A stretch of DNA of 64,000 bases from Caulobacter sp. 73W (GTDB taxonomy: Bacteria; Pseudomonadota; Alphaproteobacteria; Caulobacterales; Caulobacteraceae): assembly GCF_041021955.1 (NCBI RefSeq), contig NZ_CP158375.1, positions 868,001-932,000 of the forward strand. The letters are read 5' to 3'. Position numbers and translations under genes: made by a program. The notes under the pieces were generated by a model. That model searched no databases. It saw nothing but the letters and a program-made list of their open reading frames with translations, and was not told the DNA's origin. Positions 1 through 7,859 of this stretch are shown here, one piece after another (the first letter of the stretch is position 1; the number at the start of each line of letters is the position of its first letter).

Positions 1-106
1 ACGTTGTTTTTCGCGTTGACCCGCAAGGATTTAGGCCATTATGGAGCCTGCGCGCCAAGGGCAGATACTTGCCTAGGCGGGGGGACACAGGGGCAGCAAT
101 CCGGTC

Positions 107-613
107 GTGCAATTCGGTTTCCTGAAAGTTCTTCTGGTTGATGACAACCAGAACATGCTGCTTTTGCTGACGGAGATTCTCCGGGCGATCGGCGTGCGTC
201 AGGTCTATGAGGCGCTCGATGGCGGCGAAGCCTTCGAGGTCATGCGCCGCAACGCGATCGACATCGTGATCACCGACCTGACCATGTCGCCGATCAACGG
301 CATCGACTTCGTCAACCTGCTGCGCAACAGCCCCGACAGCCCCAATCAGCTGGTGCCCATCATCATGGTCACCGGCCACTCCACACCCCGCGCGGTCAAG
401 GAAGCCCGCGACGCTGGGGTCAACGAGTTCCTGGCCAAGCCCGTCACCGCCCGCAGCGTGATCCACCGCATCGGCCTGGTCATCGAACAGGCCCGCCCGT
501 TCATCCGCTCCAACGACTATTTCGGCCCGGACCGGCGCCGGCGGGACGATCCGAACTATACGGGTCAGAAGCGCCGCGAGACGGACCAGCTGTCGGACGA
601 CGAGCTGTATTGA
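107..613 (+). CDS. CheY-like response regulator with basic C-terminal tail
   Basis: A single receiver domain fills residues 5-125. The acidic pair D12/D13, phosphoacceptor D57 (in ITDLTM), T89 and K111 (in LAKP) are all present, so it should be phosphorylated by a histidine kinase. No DNA-binding or enzymatic output domain follows. Instead there is a charged tail of about 40 residues beginning FGPDRRRR, a tail type I associate with alphaproteobacterial stand-alone regulators. The start is GTG, chosen because the receiver begins at once and a purine-rich GGGGACACAGGGG lies just upstream. No kinase gene is adjacent, so its partner is unknown. It could act in chemotaxis or stress signalling, but nothing here decides that. 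Confidence 0.9.
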   Translation: MQFGFLKVLLVDDNQNMLLLLTEILRAIGVRQVYEALDGGEAFEVMRRNAIDIVITDLTMSPINGIDFVNLLRNSPDSPNQLVPIIMVTGHSTPRAVKEARDAGVNEFLAKPVTARSVIHRIGLVIEQARPFIRSNDYFGPDRRRRDDPNYTGQKRRETDQLSDDELY

Positions 614-618
614 GGCCG

Positions 619-722
619 TGCGTCCTTCGAGACGCGGTCTGCGACCGCTCCTCAGGATGACGAATTCAGGTGCAACAAGGCTCGTCATGCCGCGGGCGCG
701 ATAGCGCATCTCGAAGCACGCA
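619..722. repeat. Paired inverted intergenic repeat (family A)
   Basis: Positions 619-662 contain a unit reading TGCGTCCTTCGAGACGCGG and ending CTCCTCAGGATGACG. Positions 683-722 hold a degenerate copy of the same unit in the opposite orientation (CGTCATGC ... TCTCGAAGCACGCA). The two can fold into one long hairpin. A better preserved pair lies at 22684-22795. It sits between two same-strand genes. The unit contains a GAGAC/GATGACG core rather than a gene, and its function is not known. Confidence 0.75.
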
Positions 723-802
723 CGGACTATCGGCCGCAGCCTCAGAAATCTTCCGTTGAGAACCGGCGTGTAGGATCGGCCTTCTAGTCGGAGCCCTATC
801 CC

Positions 803-1012
803 ATGCGTCTTTCCCGCCTGGCCGCCCTGTCGGCCGTGATCGCCAGCGCGCTGGCGCTGCAAGGCTGCCTGGCCGTCGCCGCCGGCGGCGCGGTGGTGGG
901 CGCGGGCGCGGCGGTGGTCGGCGGCACCGCCAAGGTCGCCGGCAAGGCCGTGGTCGGCACGGGCAAGATGATCATCCCGGGCGATGGCCGGGACGACGAG
1001 GACCGCCGCTAG
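803..1012 (+). CDS. Small glycine-rich lipoprotein
   Basis: This 69-residue protein has a basic N-terminus, a hydrophobic stretch and a lipobox ending LQGC, so C22 should be lipidated by signal peptidase II processing. The mature part alternates Gly, Ala and Val (residues 25-52) like a glycine zipper, a pattern that inserts into or packs against membranes, and ends in a very acidic/basic tail. The start codon is supported by GGAG about 12 bases upstream. Function is not recognised. A structural envelope role is an inference from composition only. Confidence 0.75.
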   Translation: MRLSRLAALSAVIASALALQGCLAVAAGGAVVGAGAAVVGGTAKVAGKAVVGTGKMIIPGDGRDDEDRR

Positions 1013-1381
1013 CTAGAGCGACAACTCACACCGCTCGCCGATCGTCGGGCGGGAGACCACCACGCGCGACAGGCCGGGGAAGCGCGGCTTCAGCTTGCCC
1101 ACGAAGTGCAGGCACAGGTTTTCCAGGGTCGGGACCTGAAGGCCGGGATGGTCGTTGAGCAGGCCGTGGTCCAGCTCCTCGGCCACCGCCTTCAGCGCCT
1201 TGTCGAGGACGTCGAGGTCCTCCACCCAGCCGGCCGCCTGGGCCGCGCCCTTGACGCTGGCCTCGACCTTGAAGGAATGGCCGTGCAGGCGGCGGTAGCG
1301 ATGCTCCGCGGGACCTTGCTCGATGTAATGGGCCGCGTCGAAGGTCGCGGCCTTCGTGATTTCGAAGACAGGCTCGGTCAT
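1013..1381 (-). CDS. queD: 6-carboxytetrahydropterin synthase QueD
   Basis: QueD converts 7,8-dihydroneopterin triphosphate to 6-carboxy-5,6,7,8-tetrahydropterin, the second step of queuosine/7-deazaguanine synthesis. The 122-residue length fits the family. The zinc-binding histidines are visible in AAHYI (H18) and LHGHSF (H33 and H35), and the C-terminal GERC segment carries the pterin-binding Glu. The start is the ATG giving MTEPVFEI; longer frames upstream are out-of-frame readings of queE. One oddity: the position four before the first His of HGH, where E. coli QueD has its catalytic Cys (HKCGRLHGH), is Tyr here (HRYRRLHGH). It lies 68 bp downstream of queE on the same strand, which supports the pathway assignment. 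Confidence 0.9.
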   Translation of the reverse strand: MTEPVFEITKAATFDAAHYIEQGPAEHRYRRLHGHSFKVEASVKGAAQAAGWVEDLDVLDKALKAVAEELDHGLLNDHPGLQVPTLENLCLHFVGKLKPRFPGLSRVVVSRPTIGERCELSL

Positions 1382-1449
1382 GGGCTCGAAACTTGTGTGC
1401 GGGGCCTGGGAGGGCTGCACGCATCCGGCATAACGGCCGAACGCGCTCC

Positions 1450-2082
1450 TCAGGGCAGGCCCAGATATTTGTGCGTCTGCACGCTTAAACGCCACTTGGG
1501 GTGGGAAAGGCAATAGGCGACGGCCTTTTGCGTGTTTTCCAGCTGGTCCGGCCCGTCCATGGGCTGCAGGTAGAACCGCTCGAAATCCATGTGCTCGAAG
1601 CGCGACGGATCGGCCAGGGCCTGGGGATAGACCAGCTTCAGCTCCTGGCCCCGGGTCTGCACGACGGCCGCGTCGGCCTTGGGGCTGACGCAGATCCAGT
1701 CGATGCCGTCGGGAGCCGGCAGGGTGCCGTTGGTCTCCACCGCGATCATGAAGCCGCGCGAATGAAGTGCGTCGATCAGGGGGGCGTCCAACTGCAGCAT
1801 CGGCTCGCCGCCGGTGATCACCACCAGCCGGTCGTCCGGCCCGCCGGTCCAGGCGGCGGCCACCGCGTCGGCCAGGGCGTCGGGCGTGGCGAACTTGCCG
1901 CCGCCCTCCCCGTCCGTCCCCACGAAGTCGGTGTCGCAGAAGGTGCAGACGGCCTTGGCCCGATCCTGCTCGCGCCCGGTCCACAGGTTGCAGCCCGCGA
2001 AACGGCAGAAGACGGCGGCCTTGCCGGCCTGACCGCCCTCGCCCTGCAGGGTCAGGAAGATCTCCTTGACGCTGTAGGTCAT
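1450..2082 (-). CDS. queE: 7-carboxy-7-deazaguanine synthase QueE
   Basis: This radical SAM enzyme rearranges 6-carboxytetrahydropterin to 7-carboxy-7-deazaguanine. The 210-residue protein begins [16 protein letters not shown], a typical QueE opening. The cluster cysteines appear as AGC, then about 14 residues later CTFC, the long-spaced form of the CxxxCxxC motif seen in one QueE subtype. TGGEPML follows as the SAM-binding GGE motif. Its ATG overlaps the queC stop codon in an ATGA arrangement, so queC, queE and queD are almost certainly one translationally coupled operon, read in that order. Confidence 0.95.
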   Translation of the reverse strand: MTYSVKEIFLTLQGEGGQAGKAAVFCRFAGCNLWTGREQDRAKAVCTFCDTDFVGTDGEGGGKFATPDALADAVAAAWTGGPDDRLVVITGGEPMLQLDAPLIDALHSRGFMIAVETNGTLPAPDGIDWICVSPKADAAVVQTRGQELKLVYPQALADPSRFEHMDFERFYLQPMDGPDQLENTQKAVAYCLSHPKWRLSVQTHKYLGLP

Positions 2083-2810
2083 GCCAGCGCCGGGCGGCCG
2101 TCGCCCACCCACGCGTTCCAGCCCATGGCCCGCAGGTCGCAGGCCGGGCAGGCGCCGCAGCCATGGCCCCAGTCGTGCAGCACGCCGCGCTGGCCGCGGT
2201 AGCAGGTGTGGCTGTCCTCGACGATGATGCGCACCAGCGCCTCGCCGCCCAGGCTCTTGGCCCGGCCCCAGGTCTCGGCCTTGGTCAGGCGCATCAGGGG
2301 CGTCTCGACCGAGAAGTGGCGGTCCATGCCCAGATTCAGCGCCGTCTCCAGCGCATCCAGGGTATCGCGGCGGCAGTCGGGATAGCCGGAGAAGTCCGTC
2401 TCGCACATGCCCCCCACCAGGGCGCGCAGGCCCCGGCGGTCGGCCAGGGCGGCGGCGTAGGTCAGGAACACCAGGTTGCGGCCGGGCACGAAGGTGGTCG
2501 GCAGGCCGCGCTCGTTGATCTCGATCTCGCGCTCGGCGGTCAGGGCGCTTTGCGCCACCGCGCCGAAGCCGCGGATGTCGAGCACATGATCCTCGCCCAG
2601 GCGCGAGGCCCAGGCGGGGAACGCCTGGGCGATGCGGTCGCGCACCTCCTGGCGGGCCTGCATCTCGACCGAGTGTCGCTGGCCATAGTCGAAGCCCACC
2701 GTCTCGACCCGCGCATAGCGCTGCAGCGCCCAGGCCAGGCAGACGGTGGAATCCTGGCCGCCGGAGAACAGCACCAGGGCGCCTTGGGAGGGGGAAGCTG
2801 CGGTCGACAT
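2079..2810 (-). CDS. queC: 7-cyano-7-deazaguanine synthase QueC
   Basis: QueC uses ATP and ammonia to turn 7-carboxy-7-deazaguanine into preQ0. The ATP-pyrophosphatase P-loop LFSGGQDST lies at residues 15-23. Near the C-terminus a zinc-binding set of cysteines (HTCYRGQ, then CGACPAC) is intact. The 243-residue length is normal. It is the first gene of the queC-queE-queD operon. Its start lies about 160 bp from the left end of the neighbouring insertion sequence, so the element sits in or near its promoter region without touching the gene. Confidence 0.96.
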   Translation of the reverse strand: MSTAASPSQGALVLFSGGQDSTVCLAWALQRYARVETVGFDYGQRHSVEMQARQEVRDRIAQAFPAWASRLGEDHVLDIRGFGAVAQSALTAEREIEINERGLPTTFVPGRNLVFLTYAAALADRRGLRALVGGMCETDFSGYPDCRRDTLDALETALNLGMDRHFSVETPLMRLTKAETWGRAKSLGGEALVRIIVEDSHTCYRGQRGVLHDWGHGCGACPACDLRAMGWNAWVGDGRPALA

Positions 2811-2993
2811 GCCGCGTGCTCTACATCAACGGCGCGCGAAGCGGAACGGTGGCGGGGCGTCGCGGGGGATGCGGTGGCGGTTATGCCCGGGGTGCGGGCG
2901 GAGAGAATTGGGAGACTGGGGCGGCGGTGAATTGGGAGAATTGAGGGACGGGCGGAATGGCGCCTTTTGGCAGATTGTGTTGAAAAAGGCCGG

Positions 2994-3161
2994 CTAGGTT
3001 GAAGGGCGGCCCAGGCATTTTCCTTCGATCCACGCCCCACCGGCGTCAAGACATGCGTCTTGGGCAACGCTCGGGGAGTGGCGCACGAACACCGCGACAC
3101 TGACCAGAGCTACGACGGCGACCGCCGCAACGATCAGCCAGCGAACTACGCGCCGAGACAT
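2994..3161 (-). CDS. Small single-pass membrane protein inside the IS
   Basis: This 55-residue protein reads from ATG at 3161 to TAG at 2994-2996. A strong ribosome site (GAAGGTG) stands about 10 bases before the start. Residues 8-26 are a hydrophobic segment after a basic MSRRVVRW start. A short periplasmic tail has ACLDAGGAW and a second Cys (EGKC), a CLDxGG...C pattern I have seen in small alphaproteobacterial exported proteins. It points away from the transposase, and its stop codon falls two bases inside the IS terminal repeat. So it is either a passenger of the element or an older gene captured by it. Function unknown. Confidence 0.6.
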   Translation of the reverse strand: MSRRVVRWLIVAAVAVVALVSVAVFVRHSPSVAQDACLDAGGAWIEGKCLGRPST

Positions 3162-3245
3162 CCTGATCACCTTCTTCGTTCAAGGCTAACTCGCTTGTTG
3201 AAGCATGAAGTGGGGCCTGATTCACTCCCGTAGCAGCGAGGAGGC

Positions 3246-4625
3246 ATGGCCATGATGGGTGATCGAAAGATCGATCAGGGCGCTCTGTTCTACGAGTTCT
3301 CGCTCGAAGGGCACGTGCCTGCAGGCCACCTGCTTCGCGCCATTGATCGCTTCGTCGATCTCGAGGGCGTTCGTGCTCACGTCGCGCCCTTCTACTCTCC
3401 CATTGGCCGCCCATCGATCGATCCCGAGCTGCTGATCCGCATGCTGATCGTCGGCTACTGCTTCGGCATCCGTTCTGAACGGCGGCTCTGTGATGAGGTG
3501 CATCTGAACCTGGCCTACCGCTGGTTCTGCCGCCTAGGCCTGGACGGAGATGTCCCCGACCACTCAACCTTGTCGAAGAACAGGCATGGCCGCTTTCGCG
3601 ACTGTGATCTGCTGCGTCACGTCTTCGAGACGACGGTGGAGCGCTGCATAGCCGAGGGCATGGTCGGCGGAGAAGGCTTCGCCGCCGACGCCAGCCTGAT
3701 CAAGGCTGACGCTAACCGTCAGCGCTGCGTACCCAGTGCAGAGGGCTTGCCGAAGGCGGCTGCGAGCCGGGCGATCAATGAGTATCTAGCCGTGCTCGAT
3801 GACGCCGCCTTCGGCGCGGCGACTCCCGTCGTGCCGAAGTTCATCTCACCGGCCGATCCGGCGGCGCGTTGGACCGGAGCGGACAAGGGCCCGGCCTACT
3901 TTGCGTACTCGACCAACTATCTGATCGACCTGCAGCACGCGGTGATTGTCGATGTCGAACCCACAGCGCCGGTGCGTCAGGCGGAGGTGGGCGCGGTTCG
4001 CACGATGCTCGACAGGGTACGGGATCGCCATGAACTGAGCCCGGATCGCCTGGCTGCGGACACCGCCTATGGCTCGGCGGAGATGTTGGATTGGCTGGTC
4101 GAAAAGCGAGGCATCGAGCCGCATATCCCAGTCATCGACAAATCCGGGCGCGATGACGGGACGTTCGCACGCAGCGACTTCATCTACGACCGCGCCGCCG
4201 ACACCTATACGTGCCCGTCGGGGAAAACTTTGGAGCGAAACCGACGCGCCTTTAGCAGGCCACGGCCGAACGCCCCACCAGACGACACCTATCGATACCG
4301 CGCGTCGAAGAAGGATTGCGACGCGTGCGAACTGAAGAGCCGCTGTTCACCCAACACGCCCGCCCGCAAAGTCACTCGTTCGATCTATGAGGCTTCAAGA
4401 GACCGGGCGCGCGATATCGCCAAGACCGACGCCTATATAATCTCACGGCGAGAGCGGAAAAAGGTCGAGATGCTGTTCGCCCACCTCAAGCGCATCCTCA
4501 AGGTAGACCGGCTGCGGCTCCGTGGCCCGAATGGCGCCCGCGATGAGTTCCTAATGGCTGCAACCGCTCAGAACCTTCGCAAAATGGCCAAGGTGATCGC
4601 CCCGTTGGACGCTTTACCTGCCTAA
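3246..4625 (+). CDS. IS1182 family transposase
   Basis: This 459-residue DDE transposase has an N-terminal DUF772-type domain (YEFSLEGHVPAGHLL, then SIDPELLIRMLIVGYCFG and FCRLGLDGDVPDHSTLSKNR). Its catalytic core includes FAADASLIKADANR and LAADTAYGSAE, and the C-terminal ERKKVEMLFAHLKRIL supplies the late acidic residue. A cysteine cluster (YTCPSGK, CDACELKSRC) characteristic of this family lies near residue 340-380. The frame is uninterrupted and the element ends are intact, so it is probably still able to move. Confidence 0.95.
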   Translation: MAMMGDRKIDQGALFYEFSLEGHVPAGHLLRAIDRFVDLEGVRAHVAPFYSPIGRPSIDPELLIRMLIVGYCFGIRSERRLCDEVHLNLAYRWFCRLGLDGDVPDHSTLSKNRHGRFRDCDLLRHVFETTVERCIAEGMVGGEGFAADASLIKADANRQRCVPSAEGLPKAAASRAINEYLAVLDDAAFGAATPVVPKFISPADPAARWTGADKGPAYFAYSTNYLIDLQHAVIVDVEPTAPVRQAEVGAVRTMLDRVRDRHELSPDRLAADTAYGSAEMLDWLVEKRGIEPHIPVIDKSGRDDGTFARSDFIYDRAADTYTCPSGKTLERNRRAFSRPRPNAPPDDTYRYRASKKDCDACELKSRCSPNTPARKVTRSIYEASRDRARDIAKTDAYIISRRERKKVEMLFAHLKRILKVDRLRLRGPNGARDEFLMAATAQNLRKMAKVIAPLDALPA

Positions 4626-4803
4626 GGCGGGGCTACTCAGTTCCGTACGCTTGGCAGCCGCCGGATCAGCGCGGCCTTTTTCAACGAAATCGGCACATAG
4701 CGGCCCTAACCCTGTCCAGACCAAGCTGTCAGAGACCTCGCTCCCAAATTTTTGACAAACTAGCCAAAACTACCCTTCCTGACGCTACGTCACGGTGAAA
4801 AGG

Positions 4804-4828
4804 CGTAAGTTATCGCTGTTATCTTACG
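4804..4828. promoter_or_regulatory. Operator-like dyad before TonB receptor gene
   Basis: CGTAAGTTATC at 4804-4814 is mirrored by GTTATCTTACG at 4818-4828, 9 of 11 positions symmetric. A TTGACA element follows at about 4839 with a TATGCA-like hexamer 15 bases later. The arrangement suggests a regulator site overlapping or just upstream of the receptor promoter. It does not match the Fur consensus well, and the regulator is not identifiable. Confidence 0.4.
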
Positions 4829-4981
4829 GCGTAGCCGATTGACAGCCCTCTGCGTCGCGTATGCAATTCCCTTATGGCGTGTGGGGGATGCCGGGATTCC
4901 GACACGACTGATAAAAATCTCGGCGCTGAGGAACGACGACGCACGCAGGTCGAACGGCCGCGGCGTTGGGAGGGAAAACAA

Positions 4982-7702
4982 ATGTCTCAATCTTCGCAAC
5001 TGCGGAGACTGCTCGCCATGGGTGTATCCGCCGCGGCCGTCATGGCCGTAGCCGGCCCGGCCTTCGCCCAGAGCGTCATCGAGGAACTCGTCGTCACCGC
5101 CCAGAAGCGGGAAGAAGCGCTGCAGGACGTGCCGATCGCGGTCTCGGCCTTCAGCCAGCAGAGCCTGGAGGCGCAGAAGATCGATGGGGGGCCGAACCTT
5201 CAGACGGCCATCCCGAACGTCACCTTCTCCAAGACCAATTTCACCGGCGCCAACTTCCAGATCCGCGGCGTCGGCTCGAAGGTGGTGTCGGGCGCGTCCG
5301 ACCAGGGCGTCGGCGTCCACCAGAACAACGCGCCCCTGACCGCCAACCGCCTGTTCGAGGCGGAGTTCTATGACGTGGAGCGGGTGGAAGTGCTGCGCGG
5401 TCCGCAGGGCACCCTGTACGGGCGCAACGCCACCGGCGGCGTGGTCAACGTGATCACCGCCAAGCCGACCGACATCTTCGAGGCCAGCATCCGCGGGGAG
5501 CTGGGCAACTACAACACGCGCCGCCTGCGCGGCATGGTCAACCTGCCCATCGTCGAGGACAAGATGGCCCTGCGGGTGGCCGGCTCGATGGTCAAGCGCG
5601 ACGGGTTCGGCGAGAACCTGACCACCGGCAACGACGTGGACGACCGCGACCTGTGGGCGGCCCGCGCCACCCTGTCGTTCACCCCGACCGAGGGCATCCG
5701 CGCCTGGCTGTCGTACGAGCACTTCGAAGAGGACGACAAGCGCGCCCGCGTCGGCAAGCAGCTGTGCGTCAAGGACGTGGGCCCGACGTCGGTCGGCCCG
5801 GTGCCGGTCAGCAACCCGTTCGCCCGCGCCCTGCTGAGCCAGGGCTGTAAGTCGGCGCACGTGAACGATCCGTCGTCCCTGGGCACGGTAAACGGCGCGG
5901 CGACCCTGGCGGGCGTGCCGTCGATCGTCACCGGCATCCTTTCGGGCGATCCCTACGCCGGCAAGATGCAGAACCCGGACCTGCGCAAGATCGAGTCCTT
6001 CCAGGACCCGCAGTACCGCGCCAAGGCCGACGTCTGGATGTTCAACCTCGAGCTGGACATCACCGACAACCTGACCCTGACGTCGCTGACCTCGTACAAC
6101 AAGGACAGCTACTTCACCTTCCAGGACTACAACCGCATCACGCCGGTGGCGAACTTCAACGCCACGCCGCTGACGCCCGGCGGGTTCTTCACCGACCCGC
6201 AGCTGGGCCGCTTGAACCAGCTGGCGACCTTCGACATCTCGTCGTCGGACAGCGAGCAGTTCAGCCAGGAACTGCGCCTGCAGTCGAACTTCGACGGGCC
6301 GGTGAACTTCAACATCGGCGCGATCCACCTGAAGCTGGACCAGGACACCAACTACTATGTGATGTCGAACGGCCTGACCGCCGCGGCGGCGGCGGGCTTC
6401 CCGGCGCCGGGGGTCTATATCGATCCGAACTTCCCGCCGGCCGGCGATGGTCACAACTACTACCGCTCGGCGGGTCCGTACTTCCTGGACGCCACGGCGG
6501 CGTTCGGCGAGGTGTACTGGCAGGTTCTCGATAACCTGAAGATCACCGGCGGCCTGCGCTACACCAGCGACGAGAAGCGCGTCGACAGCCTACCCAACGT
6601 GCTGCTGTCGCCGGGCCGGGGCGGCCGTCCGACCATCCAGCGCGTCCACTTCAAGGAAACCACCGGGCGCCTGGGCTTCGACTGGAAGCCGGACCTGAGC
6701 TTCACCGACGACACCCTGCTCTATGCCTTCTATTCGAAGGGCTACAAGGCGGGCGGCTTCAACCCGGCCTCCGCCGCCGGGATCGCGGGGATCGAGACCA
6801 CCTTCGCGCCGGAGTTCGTCAACGCCTACGAAGTCGGCATCAAGAACACCCTGCTGGGCGGCAGCCTGCTGTTGAACGCCACCGGGTTCTACTACGACTA
6901 CGAGGGCTATCAGATCTCCAAGATCGCGGCCCGCACCTCGGTCAACGAGAACATCGACGCCAAGATCAAGGGCGTGGAGCTGGAAGCGATCTGGGAGCCG
7001 ATCCGCAACCTGCGCTTCAACGGCACCTTCGGCTATCTCGACACCGAGATCACCGGCGGCTCGTCGGTGGACACCCTGAACCGCACGCAAGGCAATCCGG
7101 CCCTGACCCTGATCAACGGGGCCCTGATCGGCGCCAACTGCGTCGCCCCGACCGCCCAGGTCGCGGCGGTGATGAGCCTGATCAACAATGGCTTCCCGGC
7201 CGCCGGCATCCCGCCGGTGAACCCGGCCTATCTGATCAACGCCTGCGGCGGCGGCTATCGCACCGGCTCCACGGCGGCGACCAATCCGCTGGCCCCGCTG
7301 GGCATCTTCCTGGACACCACCGACGGGGTGGCTGTCAGCCTGGACGGCAAGGAGCTGCCGAACGCGCCGAAGACCACCTTCTCGATCGGCGCCCAGTACA
7401 CCTGGGAATTCGGCAACGCGTGGGAGGCGGTGATCCGCGGCGATTACTACCGCCAGGACGACGCCTTCGCGCGGATCTACAACACCCGCGCCGACCACCT
7501 GCCGGCCTGGGAGAACGTGAACCTGTCCCTGCGCCTGTCGAACAACGACATGGGCCTGGACGTCGAGGCCTATGTGAAGAACCTGACGGACGAGGAGGCG
7601 ATCACCGACGCCTACCTGACGGACGACTCCTCGGGCCTGTTCCGCAACATCTTCCTCAGCGAGCCGCGCACCTATGGCGTGGCCGTGACCAAGCGCTTCT
7701 AA
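4982..7702 (+). CDS. TonB-dependent outer-membrane receptor
   Basis: This 906-residue receptor moves a bound ligand across the outer membrane using TonB energy. A signal peptide (basic RRLL, hydrophobic core, cut after AFAQ) precedes the plug domain, which starts EELVVTAQKREEALQDVPIAV. Plug motifs VLRGPQGTLYGRNATGGVVNV are clear at residues 130-150. The rest is the 22-strand barrel, ending in the aromatic TYGVAVTKRF used for outer-membrane insertion. The ATG at 4982 is preferred because GGGAGGG stands 10 bases upstream and the signal peptide begins there; an earlier in-frame start at 4874 would bury it. The substrate cannot be told from sequence; the class includes siderophore and plant-polymer receptors. 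A strong hairpin terminator follows. Confidence 0.95.
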   Translation: MSQSSQLRRLLAMGVSAAAVMAVAGPAFAQSVIEELVVTAQKREEALQDVPIAVSAFSQQSLEAQKIDGGPNLQTAIPNVTFSKTNFTGANFQIRGVGSKVVSGASDQGVGVHQNNAPLTANRLFEAEFYDVERVEVLRGPQGTLYGRNATGGVVNVITAKPTDIFEASIRGELGNYNTRRLRGMVNLPIVEDKMALRVAGSMVKRDGFGENLTTGNDVDDRDLWAARATLSFTPTEGIRAWLSYEHFEEDDKRARVGKQLCVKDVGPTSVGPVPVSNPFARALLSQGCKSAHVNDPSSLGTVNGAATLAGVPSIVTGILSGDPYAGKMQNPDLRKIESFQDPQYRAKADVWMFNLELDITDNLTLTSLTSYNKDSYFTFQDYNRITPVANFNATPLTPGGFFTDPQLGRLNQLATFDISSSDSEQFSQELRLQSNFDGPVNFNIGAIHLKLDQDTNYYVMSNGLTAAAAAGFPAPGVYIDPNFPPAGDGHNYYRSAGPYFLDATAAFGEVYWQVLDNLKITGGLRYTSDEKRVDSLPNVLLSPGRGGRPTIQRVHFKETTGRLGFDWKPDLSFTDDTLLYAFYSKGYKAGGFNPASAAGIAGIETTFAPEFVNAYEVGIKNTLLGGSLLLNATGFYYDYEGYQISKIAARTSVNENIDAKIKGVELEAIWEPIRNLRFNGTFGYLDTEITGGSSVDTLNRTQGNPALTLINGALIGANCVAPTAQVAAVMSLINNGFPAAGIPPVNPAYLINACGGGYRTGSTAATNPLAPLGIFLDTTDGVAVSLDGKELPNAPKTTFSIGAQYTWEFGNAWEAVIRGDYYRQDDAFARIYNTRADHLPAWENVNLSLRLSNNDMGLDVEAYVKNLTDEEAITDAYLTDDSSGLFRNIFLSEPRTYGVAVTKRF

Positions 7703-7731
7703 GGCGCGCGAGGAGCATCGAACTGTTAAGG

Positions 7732-7760
7732 CGGCGGGGAGCGATCCCCGCCGTTTTTCT
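7732..7760 (+). terminator. Rho-independent terminator of the TonB receptor gene
   Basis: CGGCGGGGA (7732-7740) and TCCCCGCCG (7745-7753) form a perfect 9-bp stem around a GCGA tetraloop, followed directly by TTTTTCTTT. Confidence 0.9.
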
Positions 7761-7859
7761 TTATGCCTAACGGGTTGGTGACTTTGTTGCTTAACGGGGC
7801 CGCAAGCGTCGGCGCCAATAGTCGGCCGACGTGCAATTGTCGGCTGGACCCCTTTCCGC

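Larger units (their letters stand above)
2973..4691 (+). mobile_element. Complete IS1182-like insertion sequence
   Basis: The ends are a 20-bp inverted repeat with 18 matches: 2973-2992 reads GATTGTGTTGAAAAAGGCCG, and 4672-4691 is its complement with GATTTCGTTG at the outer part. The 4-bp sequence GGCA flanks both sides (2969-2972 and 4692-4695), which looks like a target-site duplication. The 1719-bp length, a single transposase gene and AAAAAGGCC-type ends fit the IS1182 group. Its codon usage is visibly less GC-biased than that of its neighbours. It lies between queC and a TonB receptor gene, both intact. It also encloses a small antisense gene at 2994-3161. Confidence 0.88.

Noticed and set aside
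1013..2164. A single long frame that would fuse queD to an upstream segment
   Set aside because: Only the last 122 residues resemble a protein family. The upstream part is queE read in the wrong frame.
4790..6454. A 554-codon open frame antisense to the TonB receptor gene
   Set aside because: Its product is low-complexity Arg/Gly/Val-rich with no domain; it mirrors the third-position GC bias of the real gene on the other strand.
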